Source: Botrytis cinerea B05.10 (taxonomy: Eukaryota > Ascomycota > Leotiomycetes > Helotiales > Sclerotiniaceae). From it: a stretch of 64,000 nt of DNA. Below the pieces are notes generated by a model, which was not told where the DNA came from, did not search any database, and saw nothing but the letters and a program-made list of their open reading frames with translations. The translations under genes were made by a program, and so were the position numbers. Location: assembly GCF_000143535.2 (NCBI RefSeq), contig NC_037313.1:7501-71500 (forward strand), in the 5' to 3' direction. The first letter of the stretch is position 1; every line of letters begins with the position of its first letter. Positions 1 through 10,433 of the stretch are shown in pieces.

Positions 1-2548
1 AATCGTTTGAATCTAACTTCAATTGTAGACTTATAGCTCGAAGACCTCTAACTGATATCACCTGTAACACTTCATAGGCTAATACAATAGGCGAGTAAAA
101 TCACCGTCCTTTCATATTAACACTATTAAGGCTTTAATTTCAGGCTTTACAGTGTGAATGAGGCAGGCATAAGTGCCTATTAAGTGTTGAAGCTCTTAGA
201 AGAGTAAGCCTAATTAAAGAATTTTACTTTTCTTTGAGGCTTCAACCCACCCCATTCATATACCCATCGACTCCTTATCTATAGATTTTCCACGCACAAT
301 TGATTTTGTCCGAAAAAATAATTTCCGACAAATTATTTTACGTGCGAAATCGCTATTGATATTTTTTTTACTAACAAAAAGGTTCCGAAAAATTACTCAA
401 AGTGGGTACTTAGAAAATTTTCATCAATATCGCCGTCGCTCTTAATAAATGATACGAAACCCCTATATGATAATACATGCCTATTAAAGCTCACCGGGAG
501 CATTTGGACTACATTATAGGCTCTCACATAGCCTAAGTGGAGGTCACCGGGGGATACCACAGGCTCTCAATGCTTATATATAAGCCTAAAAAAAAAACTT
601 GAATCATTTTGAAAGTCGATTATCATTATTTACCAAGGTCTTTTAAATGCGCTAACTCTTATAATTCAAGGATCACTTCATTTGAAGGGCTTAAATTAAC
701 TTCTATTAGGGTTTTGTTGTTTTTATTTTATAGAGAATGAAAAGAGAACCTTAGCAATATACATTTCACATGCATAATATATATTATAGTAATAAAAATA
801 AAATCTTCATGCTTTTGTTATTTTCCCATATAAAAATAATTTCCGATTAATGATTTTATCCCCGGTGAACGTTTATACAAGTGAGCTCATCGCCATAGCC
901 CATAACTTTTAAGCCTACAAGAGCTCACCGGGACTTATTTACAGGCTATTGACCCTAAAAGTAAGCCTATAAAAGGCTCACCGGGAGCTAGTATAGAATT
1001 CTTAAAGCTTATACAGGCCTATTGCGAAAGCATTTAACTACTTCCCGGTGATGTTACTTACATCTTAAGGGTATTATTAGCGCTCCTGACCTAAATCCCC
1101 GTAGGAGAGCCTAACCCTGACCCCTAACCAGGTTATTCAGAACGTCTTTTAGGGCATAGGGTGGATCATTAGGGCCTTGAAAGCCTATTCTTATAGGGCT
1201 CTTTCACTAAAGTTAATGAAAGCTCACCGGGAGCTCACCGGGAACCTTAAAATATATTAAAACAACCTCACCGGGAATTGATATTGAATTCTATTGAGTT
1301 CACCGGGAGAGTACTCTCATATTGTGAATAGACTTTCACCCCCTATAAACTACTCACCGGGAGCAATCTTTCGGAGAATGTAGTGCGCCCTCCCGTTTTG
1401 AAGAAAAAAACACGAAAGGTCAAAGAGAAGAGAAAAATCGAAAAAAAAAATTAAAAATTTAAAAAGGCGCCGGCCCCCCGCCCGTGTCGCCGACGGGGGT
1501 CACCGGGAGCTGGGATCTTAATCATGAACAGTAAAGATGATAGCCCTTTTATTCGTTCCGCCCTCTCCCTTACCCACCCCTTCATTCCCTCCCACTCATC
1601 CCGCTCTCCCCCCACCCATTCCGCTCTCCCTCTATCCTGCTCTCCCCCTGTCCTATTCTCCCGATTGTCTCACTCCTCATTTCCCAGATGTCATATATCA
1701 TGTTACTTTCATTACACTTTACCCTTTACATCAAGTTCGCTTTTTGAACTATCAGACTTATGATAAATTAAGCATCAATGTGATTTTTTCAGATATTAGT
1801 ATGTATCTACTATCTTATTCTAAAACATATCGTCATTTCTTGCTCGAATAATTACAGGAGCATCTTAATCACTCTTTTTTTTCCGTATCATGACTCGAAA
1901 TTCTAAATAAATAATCAAACTCAAACTTAACCCGTTTCCGATTTTGCAATATATCTATTAAAATCCTGAAACTATACACCAGGGGCCTGCGAGCTCCGGA
2001 CCCCTTGCTTTTTGAGAAAGTATAATATAACTATAGTTATAATTATAAAAATTTAAAAAAAAAATCTCATTAATAACAATATCATTTTCAATTTTTGTTA
2101 TACCTACTATAACACATCTGTCTCAGAATTACTGCTTCTTCTCATATACCCATCGACATCTTCTCTGTGAAGATGCCGCATATTATCGATTATCAGTGGC
2201 TTTTTATTTTCCGACAAATCTTTACTTGCAATTTTGCTACGAGTCATGTCACGGCAGCATATGGCGCCAACGTGACCAAGGGCAAAGTAATCATGATTTG
2301 TCACGCTCACCTGTCACGTCAACGTTTCATAAATGATAGAATAATCGTCACGGTGTCATGTCACGCTGATATAATCAATCCTTGAGTGAAACGTTGAGGT
2401 TCCCGTCACGGTATTCCATAAAGTCACAACCGTCCCATCTCGATTCCTCACATGAAATTGTGATTCATTACGTCATGGTCTGTTACATAATTCTGATACT
2501 TATACCTCCTATCGCTGGTCATGAGGATATAGAAGAGTAAATATTGTA
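1..2548. repeat. AT-rich repeat region with CTCACCGGGAG motif cluster
   Basis: No gene is recognisable here. Between about 490 and 1512 the core CTCACCGGG(A/G) occurs around eleven times, mostly on the plus strand (near 495, 545, 928, 988, 1214, 1224, 1266, 1301, 1352, 1501) with two minus-oriented copies (near 867 and 1043). Several copies sit beside short AGGCT/AGCCT words. The sequence at 1370-1530 combines A-runs with a G/C-rich patch. From 2240 to 2480 GTCACG words recur. The short reading frames at 1524-1851 and 2107-2385 are low-complexity and not convincing genes. This looks like old repetitive or transposon-derived DNA; I cannot name a family. Confidence 0.55.
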
Positions 2549-3876
2549 AAAGAGTAGAAGGTGGTAGAGATCACACAAGAAAAGCCTTCGCACATACCAT
2601 AGTCAACCTAATATCTATATCTAGTGAATGGAGATAAATCGCCACGTAGCGATAGCGACGTGCGAGGACACACTTGTGCTCATCACACAACGTTGATGGT
2701 CAGAATAAGAAATAGTAAATTTTTTACATTTTCAGTCTACAAGAGGAGGAACTATAAATAGTAGATTTTCTCGTCACGCGACCCATATGTCACGTTTCTC
2801 CGCGCACAATATACATATGATATAATAAGATGACTAGTCTAATGATTAGTCTAATATTGAAAGCAGGCTCGGGTTAACGACTAAAATGACTATATAAGCA
2901 GTGTGACACATGATTTTGAGGGTTAGGGTTATCTATTATTTCTTTTATTCTTTCGAAATCACGATCTTTATCTTGATCAAATGATTTAGATTACTTGATC
3001 ACTATCTTATCGATTTTATCTAATCAATCTATATAGCTTTCGATCGTCTATTATTAAGTTATAATTCGAATTTATAACTAGCCGTCGGGGAAAGAGGATT
3101 TTCAGACTGTAGATTCGTGGAAGCTTTTTTTCTTATTTTTGAGGGTAGAATATCAGGGCATTCGGAGATCAATTCTATCAAGTGTAATGAAGCTAGCCAT
3201 GAGAGAAAGAGCTCTGATATAAGCCAGAGCTCTTACTAGTACTAATTAAGGCTAGCTCCCCCTGCTCTAGGACCCACGTGAAATATACTTTCAAATAATA
3301 ATGACCTGCTTATGTAAGGAATTGTAGTTTTTCTTTAATAATATGAATAATGATTTGCTTGCGTGACCTGATGGTTTACTAATCAAGGATGTTAAGATTT
3401 TGACCTGATGGCTTCATCGGCCGGAACAACCCTGCCCTAGCGTCGGCACATTACTTATGGCCAATCAGAAGGGATTTTATGCATCTGCAAATATGAAAAT
3501 GGCCTGCTATAGAGATATATGATTACATGATACATGGAGTACATTTCCACTTGGCTTGCTTCTACCAATCCATAATCAGCTTAGTTAGTAAATACTGGCT
3601 TTTGTATTCTAGGCATTGTGTGCGGGAGAACGTGACCTGGAACGTGACACTATTATTACGGTTTTTATAGTTTCTCTTCCCGCAGACTAAATAAGACATT
3701 GATTTTCTACCCTGTTAAATTGACCTCTACACTGTGTGCTATTGCCCCAAGTGCATCCCCGCACCTCGCTGCCGCTACGTGGTGATTTATCTGTATTCAC
3801 TATGCGTAGCTGTTAGGTTGACTATGTTGTATGCGAAGGCGTTTTTTGTGTGACCTCTACCACCTTCTACTCTTTT
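2549..3876. mobile_element. Element remnant bounded by ~140-bp inverted repeats
   Basis: The segment 2549-2689 (beginning AAAGAGTAGAAGGTGGTAGA) reappears in inverted orientation at 3733-3876 (ending TCTACCACCTTCTACTCTTT), at roughly 75-80 percent identity by eye. The interior has a TATA-like stretch near 2890 and an LTR-like leader at 2930-3110. A short inverted pair around 3205-3235 has arms containing AGAGCTC. No transposase or reverse-transcriptase frame survives. It could be a TIR element or two opposed solo LTRs. I see no clear target-site duplication. Confidence 0.45.
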
Positions 3877-4845
3877 CCAGCACCAAATAGCTGCAAAAAC
3901 TGTGTATTATTTAGATCAACCCACAAAGTTTGATAATGCTCTCTACTAAGCATGTTCTTCTTCCTTTCCTAAATTAGTCTACTATCATATTTACGTCGTT
4001 ACAGAACATTTTGGAGCGTGTTGGGAGCATCTTCTACTTGACCTTGGATCGTAGGCGCCATTGTTGGTCGAGATTGAGACTGGACGAAGATGGCAGATTA
4101 TTGCTCGAAGGAGGCTCTTAGACTGTTGGAAATCATTAGTAGTGAGGGAAGCTCATGAGTCACTGGAAATTAATACGAGGAAATATAAGAGAAGAAAAGG
4201 AAACAGGATTTCGAGGATGGAACTGGAAAGGAAGAGTACACAGTGAAAGCAGATTCTATGATTGTAAATAGTTAAGGGAAGTGAACGGGGATTTTGAGTT
4301 TTCATAATATAGACAGTTATCAAGGCAGAAAGGACAGACAGAACTTCTCATGGTGGATAGGAGAAGAAATAATAAAATAGGACTTTGAGTCAACATATTG
4401 GAGGGGTGCTTTGTGGGAATGCGGATTTCTGAGACGGGAAATCTAGTGTAATCACGTGCAATACATGCAGTTTGGCAAGTGTTCGAGGCTGTGTAAAATA
4501 ACGACTATACTCGTCGAGTGCAGCAGCTTAAATCGTTGTACTTGGACATATGGTATTGCATTTATGAGAATGCCGATGTGTATATGTATTTATTTACATC
4601 CATCTCAATAGGACGTGTTATGTCAAATTAAACATGAATAATGCAGATAGTTACCATTCAAATCATCTCATCCTCAGACCACCAGTGGTGGACCACACGG
4701 TGATTACATAATTTTAGGCCTTGATTTTGAGGCAGGAGACTCCGGAAGGTCTTCCCTCCTTGTAGAATATCATACATCTTGCCTAGTGCCTATCCTCACA
4801 CCGTGATATCATGAAGACTCTATCTTGGCATTCCATATCATATGA
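3877..4845. other. Intergenic, no gene seen
   Basis: AT-rich sequence downstream of the minus-strand HeLo-like gene. A 61-codon plus-strand frame at 4061-4246 has no recognisable domain and is probably chance. Nothing else is identifiable. Confidence 0.4.
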
Positions 4846-5754
4846 TCAGTTTCTGCCGAAAGTGGTTCCACTAACTCCACCATTAATGATCCCAGCTTGA
4901 AAACCTGAGTTCTGAGAACCAAATGACACTGATGACACTGTAGTTGAACCGTTTTGATACCCCGCAGCTTTTGCGACAGCTTCTTCCTGCGACTTGGACA
5001 ACAGCTGAGTCAACAACTTCTGCGATGCTTTCATCCCTAAAAATTCTTCTTCAAACTGTCGTACTGCTTCGGTTTTGTCCTCCCTGAATTCAACTGTGTC
5101 ATCATCATCACCATCACTACTGAGGCTCAGCTCTTCCAACTTATTCTCTAACACCACCAGCTGTCGGTCCCCGGTAGAAATGGCATCTTTGACCTCAATT
5201 TGCTTTGCAGATATCGTTTTCTTGATTTCTTCCGTGATATGACTATGGCGGACGGAGCTGTATCTATTAAAGTAGAATTAGTACATTTTCCAGGATAGAA
5301 ACAATTCAATCATGATTACTCACAAAGTTGCTATACTGACAATAGAATTAATAGCAAGCCTACAGTTTGAAAGCTGCTCTGATATAGCTTTGAGTTGCCC
5401 TTGTTTGAAGAATCCGACCTTTAATTGATCCTTCCATGATAATTTTCCACCTTCTGAGTGTTTGGTCCATCGCCGAAGATCAGCTCTGAAAAGGTCGCAT
5501 GCTTGCGTGCAGCTATTAATCGTCGTTTCTGACTGCTCAGCTATACCTTCGCCAAGTAGGCTCCATTCTCTCTCGTCTACACTTTGAAGCGATTTGAGTG
5601 CTGCATCGACAGAATGCACATTTTCCACTAGCCGATTAACAGTTTTAGGTGCATCTTTGAGCTGTTGTAGATCTTCTAGTAGTAATCGTGTGCCGTGCAA
5701 GGCTGGCACAATTATACCTACGATACTAGCGGTGATACTGAGAGGATCAGCCAT
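4846..5754 (-). CDS. HeLo-like protein with C-terminal sigma-type amyloid motif (putative cell-death effector)
   Basis: Two exons, 5754-5324 and 5263-4846, joined across a 60-nt intron (GTGAGT donor, TTAATAG acceptor), give 282 residues. Residues 1-145 begin MADPLSITASIVGIIVPAL and have the helical pattern of the fungal HeLo-like/STAND N-terminal domains (Helo_like_N or SesA type). In related proteins this region is a membrane-active cell-death module. An acidic, helical linker follows (DGDDDD near residue 200). The last ~28 residues carry SFGSQNSGFQAGIINGGV, a Gly/Asn/Gln-rich amyloid-type motif. The divergent NLR 193 bp away starts with nearly the same motif. Effector with C-terminal motif plus NLR with N-terminal motif is the known layout of fungal amyloid signalling, so I infer this is the executioner partner. 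SesA and HeLo-like are both possible labels for the N-domain. No lipase or nucleosidase motif is present. Confidence 0.85.
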
Positions 5755-5947
5755 TTGTGAATGTCCATGATAGAAAGTTTGTGTAAAACAAGAATTCTAA
5801 CTGTAAGTTGAGGCCTGTAAATGTCGGTCATCTGATTGGAGCGTTGTCGAAAGTTGCTGCGGCTGAAGGATAACGAATTTTATCAGCAAACACAGTTGCT
5901 GCAAAATACTGCATCACAAAAGTATCTTTATTGCAGCGGGATCCGCG
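5755..5947. promoter_or_regulatory. Divergent promoter between HeLo-like effector and NLR
   Basis: These 193 bp separate the two start codons and must hold both 5' leaders and promoter elements. I see no convincing TATA box. The shared, very short control region suggests co-expression of effector and receptor (inference). Confidence 0.5.
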
Positions 5948-8860
5948 ATGTCTTTCGGCGACAACAACTCCGGCTTCCAAGCCGGAATAATCAACGGTGC
6001 AGTCAATACAAACTTTTATCACAATGCTTCTCCTGGTAAGTTGCGAAAGATCCATGTTGACCAGCGCTAAGAAGAGTTCCACTCTAGAACGGTTAGAAAC
6101 TCCACCTAACCCAGCGGCCCTCATACCCTTCAGTCGCGATAAAGACTTTGTCGAGCGAGGGACAATACTCGACCAAATCTACGAGAAGTTCACTGCTTCA
6201 GGTTCTCGAACTGTGCTTGTTGGTCTAGGCGGCGTCGGGTATGCACATTGCAAATTCTCTTTCATTACACAGATGACTGACTGCACCAAAGCAAATCTCA
6301 ACTTGCTATTGAATACGCGTACCAAACCCGAGATCGATCACAGGAGACATGGGTTTTCTGGGTCCATGCAAGTAATACCGCCCGATTTGAGCAAAGTTTT
6401 CGAGAGATTGCAAACTGCGTGAAGATTCCTGGCCGGCAAAATCCACAGGCCAATGTGTTTCAGCTTGTGCATGACTGGCTCCACGATGATAGGAAGGGCA
6501 AGTGGCTTGTTATACTTGATAATGCGGATGATGCTAGCTTTCTGGTCCAAGCTCAAAGTAAGGGCCGAGACGGGCAAACAAGCAATAACATTGAGAACAC
6601 ACGACCGCTTATAACATATCTTCCACATTGCCCAAATGGATCGATCCTTGTAACAACACGAAGCAGGGATGCTGCGCTAAAGCTAGTTGAACAACGCGAC
6701 ATTATTGCAATCGGACCTATGGGGATGGTAGAGGCGCTAGCACTTGTTGAAAAGAAGCTAGAAAAGTGTGACAATGACGACAATACCGCCGAGCTTGTTG
6801 AGGCACTAGAGTTTATGCCGCTTGCTATTGTTCAGGCAGCTTCATACATATCGAAAAGAATGCCACGTTATTCTTTACAAGATTATCTCAAAGACTTTCG
6901 AAAAAGTGATCGCAAAAGAACAAGTCTTCTTGACCGTGATAGCGAACAGCTCCGTCGAGATTGGGAAGCGAAGAATTCTATTCTTATTACATGGCAAATA
7001 TCGTTTGACTACATCCGTAAAATAAGATCAACCGCTGCTGACTTATTGTCGCTTATGAGCTTTTTTGATCGGCAAGGAATCCCCGAGGCTCTTCTGCGAA
7101 GTCCAGATACGCATAGAAACCTGCATCGAAACCAGAAAAAAAGGAGTGATGATGATGATGATCATAATAGCATCAGTACTGCATGTAGTGATGACGATAC
7201 AGATAAAACTTCGCAGTCTAGCATAAATGATGAATTTGAGGACGATATCTCACTTTTACAAGACTACTCGTTCATCTCCGTAACTGCAGATCGCACAACA
7301 TTTGAAATGCACAGACTGGTACAACTAGCTACACGAAAATGGCTTGAAGATCAGAAACAGCAAGAGAAATGGAAACAGCAATTTATCAAAAATCTTAACG
7401 AAGAGCTTCCAACAGGAGAGTACGAGAACTGGGTACAGTGTCGGACGCTTTTTCCACATGCAAAATTAGCACTATTACATGAGCCCGAGGAACAGAACTC
7501 GTTACAAGAATGGGCTTCAATACTGTATAAGGCAGGATGGTACGCGTGGCAGATGGGGAATGGCAAGGATGCGGAAAAGCTATCGGTAAAGTCAATGAAA
7601 GTTAGAAAAAAGATCTTCGGACGAGAACATGATGATACGCTAAATAGTATGGCAATAGTAGGCTTGGTTTATGAATCTAGAGGCCAGTGGGATGCTGCTG
7701 AAGAGCTACAGGTCCAAGTGATGGAGACTTGCCAGAAGAAACTTGGAGTGGATCATCCAGATACACTTACCAGCATGGGTAATCTAGCGCTTACATATCG
7801 CATTCAAGGACGATGGGATGCGGCTGAAGAGCTACAGGTCCAAGTGATGGAGATTTGCAAGAAGAAACTTGGAGTGAATCACCCACATACACTTACCAGC
7901 ATGGGTAATCTAGCGCTTACATATTACAATCAAGGACGATTGGATGCTGCTGAAGAGCTAGATGTGCAAGTGATGGAGACTTGCAAGAAGAAACTTGGAG
8001 TGGATCATCCAGACACACTTACCAACATGAGTAATCTAGCATTGACATATTCCAACCAAGGACGATGGGATGCGGCTGAAGAGCTACAGGTGCAAGTGAT
8101 GGAGACTTGCAAGAAGAAACTTGGAGTGGATCATCCTTTCACACTTACCAACATGGGTAATCTAGCATCAACATATTGCATTCAAGGACGATGGGATGCG
8201 GCTGAAGAGCTACAGGTGCAAGTGATGGAGACTTGCAAGAAGAAAATTGGAGTGGATCATCCAGATACACTTACCAGCATGGGTAATCTAGCATCAACAT
8301 ATTGCATTCAAGGACGATGGGATGCGGCTGAAGAGCTACAGGTGCAAGTGATGGAGACTTGCAAGAAGAAACTTGGAGTGGATCATCCAGATACACTTAT
8401 CAGCATGGGTAATCTAGCATCAACATATCGCATTCAAGGACGGTGGGATGCTGCTGAAGAGCTACAGGTGCAAGTGATGGAGATTTGCAAGAAGAAACTT
8501 GGAGTGAATCACCCACATACACTTACCAGCATGGGTAATCTAGCGCTTACATATTACAATCAAGGACGATTGGATACTGCTGAAGAGCTAGAGGTGCAAG
8601 TGATGGAGACTCGCAAGAAGAAACTTGGAGTGGATCATCCTTTCACACTTACCAGCATGGCCAACCTTGCCTACACATGGAAGGAACAGGATCGACATGA
8701 AGAAGCTCTGAAGCTAATGGAGGAATGTGTAGTATTACGGACCAAGATTTTAGGTATCAACCACCCTCAAACTTTGTCTTCTCATAAAAATTTACTTGTA
8801 TGGCGAACAGTGGAGTTAGGAATTGATGCTTCGGCTGGTAGAAACCTGGATGCAAAATAA
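5948..8860 (+). CDS. NLR receptor: N-terminal sigma-type amyloid motif, NB-ARC, TPR repeats
   Basis: Three exons, 5948-6035, 6088-6238 and 6292-8860 (introns 52 and 53 nt, both GT..AG), encode 935 residues. Residues 1-19 read MSFGDNNSGFQAGIINGAV, the amyloid-type motif shared with the adjacent effector. It forms exon 1 alone, before the nucleotide-binding region. The NB-ARC starts near residue 35; the P-loop GLGGVGKSQLA is completed across intron 2. Walker B is WLVILDNADD and an RNBS-like ILVTTRSRDAALKL follows. An acidic insert (DDDDD, near residue 265) precedes the helical C-part. From about residue 480 to 860 there are eight nearly identical 42-residue TPRs (kinesin-light-chain type, DHPDTLTSMGNLA) plus degenerate flanking ones. 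Expected mechanism from known fungal NLRs: ligand binding by TPRs, oligomerisation, then nucleation of amyloid folding in the HeLo-like partner. The start is fixed by the motif exon; the long frame alone misses exons 1-2. Confidence 0.88.
7680..8688 (+). repeat. Eight tandem 126-bp TPR units inside the NLR gene
   Basis: Eight consecutive 126-bp units encode G-R-W-D-A-A-E-E-L-Q-V-Q-V-M-E-T-C-K-K-K-type repeats with very few differences. Units 2 and 7 share NHPHTLTSMGNLALTYYNQ, and units 3 and 8 both begin GRLD. This implies that blocks of more than one unit have been copied. Such near-identity is typical of fungal NLR repeats undergoing concerted evolution and length change. Confidence 0.9.
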
Positions 8861-9970
8861 TCCACGCAAGCAGAATCAATACGATAGCGCACTCTTGTCT
8901 GGGTTTGGGCCCATTTCGCTATGTACCTCTTTTCTATATACGCAAACTAGCGTTCATCTCAGACCTTCTTCACTCTCTGATTCATAATCTTAATCATAAT
9001 ACGATTTGACTTCGATGAATTGTATCCTTTAACAAATTTCTTATTCAGGAATCCTCTTGTTTCAGCTCATTACTATTCCTATCTAGTTGTTAAACGGTCG
9101 TTAGTGCCCAAGTTATGCTTAGTTCCATTCCGATATAGTACTGTGACTCCGAAGATGATGGCTGTTTTGACGATGGCCTCGTATTCACGCGTATTCTTGA
9201 AATCGATATTCTATGTGAAATAGTCTTTTGATGATCAGGAGTGAATAGCTTATGGAATATTAATTATAGTGGAAAACCTATCATGATTAAAGGTGGAATA
9301 GTGATGCAGCGAATATTTGGGTTTAGCTTCCAGGACATCAATTATTTTGTGTTACCGTAGCTGCGGTGTTGATGGCGGTTGATGGTGGGGTGGTGGTAAT
9401 TGGCGTAACTGAAGTGCGGGGTAACCATGGCGGGGTAAGTAAGAGCTACAGCTGGAAATGCCTCCAACCTCATGTTGTGATTTATTGACAACGAGGGTCA
9501 AACGTTATTTTCACACATTGAGAAATAGATTAAATCCACAAATAGTATTACATTCCGTTCTCATATTCATATTGCATACATTACATCTCTGGAACAAAGT
9601 GAGATCAACCCCTCACCGTGTAATATTGCCCCTTTGTACAAAGGGAGTAGATGGAATGTTCCCTTACTTTAACCTTGAATTTCTACATATGTGTTATTTC
9701 TGTGCGCTTTCCAATTGTTCAATAGTAATTTCATGAAATATCGTCTAATATCGTCTAATATCGTCTAACATGGAAAATGGCAACCTACCTAACCAAACTA
9801 TCAGGATTTATTCGAGGACTTACACCTCTGTTGAGGTTCCGACAAGGTATATAGTCACTATTGGAGAGTCTTGAGAGATATGCAGAGGCTACATGGCTAT
9901 TGTTACCCACATGAGCGAAGCGGAAAAATTGTGTGCATTAGCTACTTTTATTCTCAGGTTTTTCTACAGC
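8861..9970. other. Intergenic, no gene seen
   Basis: About 1.1 kb of AT-rich sequence downstream of the NLR. A tandem of three ATATCGTCTA units lies at about 9738-9768. The frames at 9020-9223 and 9458-9736 show no domain. I found nothing else. Confidence 0.4.
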
Positions 9971-10319
9971 ATCCAGGGGCTGTTGTTGAACTCTGATTTG
10001 AGTCAAGATTGATTTCTTGTTCTCCCGAAACTCTTGCATAGAACCATCAATGTGTGTCTTCAATGAATGATACTGTTTCTCCAGGAATGATTAGTCCAAA
10101 GTAACAAGAGGGTGATTGACTGTGCTTATTCTTCGGATAAATCTCCTCAGGTAAGCAAGAGTATACATAATTGTTGGTACGAGAAGGATACGGAAGACGT
10201 AGCACCCACGAATCTCGTAGGTCCTGTATGTCTAATTGTATTCTGTCTAAAGAGCTAGCTACGTATTGAAAGTAGTAAGCCTTTATAAGGCTTACTAAAA
10301 GAGCTAGTCTCTTTCGCAT
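9971..10319 (-). pseudogene. Frameshifted remnant of an unrecognised protein gene
   Basis: A minus-strand frame from 10319 to 10047 (90 codons) reads like real protein (for example RDSWVLRLPYPSRTNNYVY and CYFGLIIPGETVSFIEDTH). A single-base frame change near 10055 opens a second coding-like run (SMQEFRENKKSIL, then QQQPLDAVEKPENKSS) ending in a stop near 9968. I do not recognise the family. The single-base slip suggests an inactivated fragment. It sits beside two DNA elements, which fits local decay. Confidence 0.35.
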
Positions 10320-10433
10320 TCGCTTAGGGCTTTATTACAGTTGCTATATTACAGTGGTAATTGAATTGAAGTTATTCACTTCGTTCACACAATAATACAT
10401 CAAAAGAAGTTCCTATCCACGTGCACTGATATG

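Noticed and set aside
1524..1851. Two plus frames rich in Ser and Pro
   Set aside because: Translation of a C/T-rich simple sequence; no conserved motif, embedded in repeat DNA.
2917..2932. GGGTTAGGGTT resembling telomere repeat
   Set aside because: Only about two TTAGGG units; the same happens near 22931. Too short to be telomeric.
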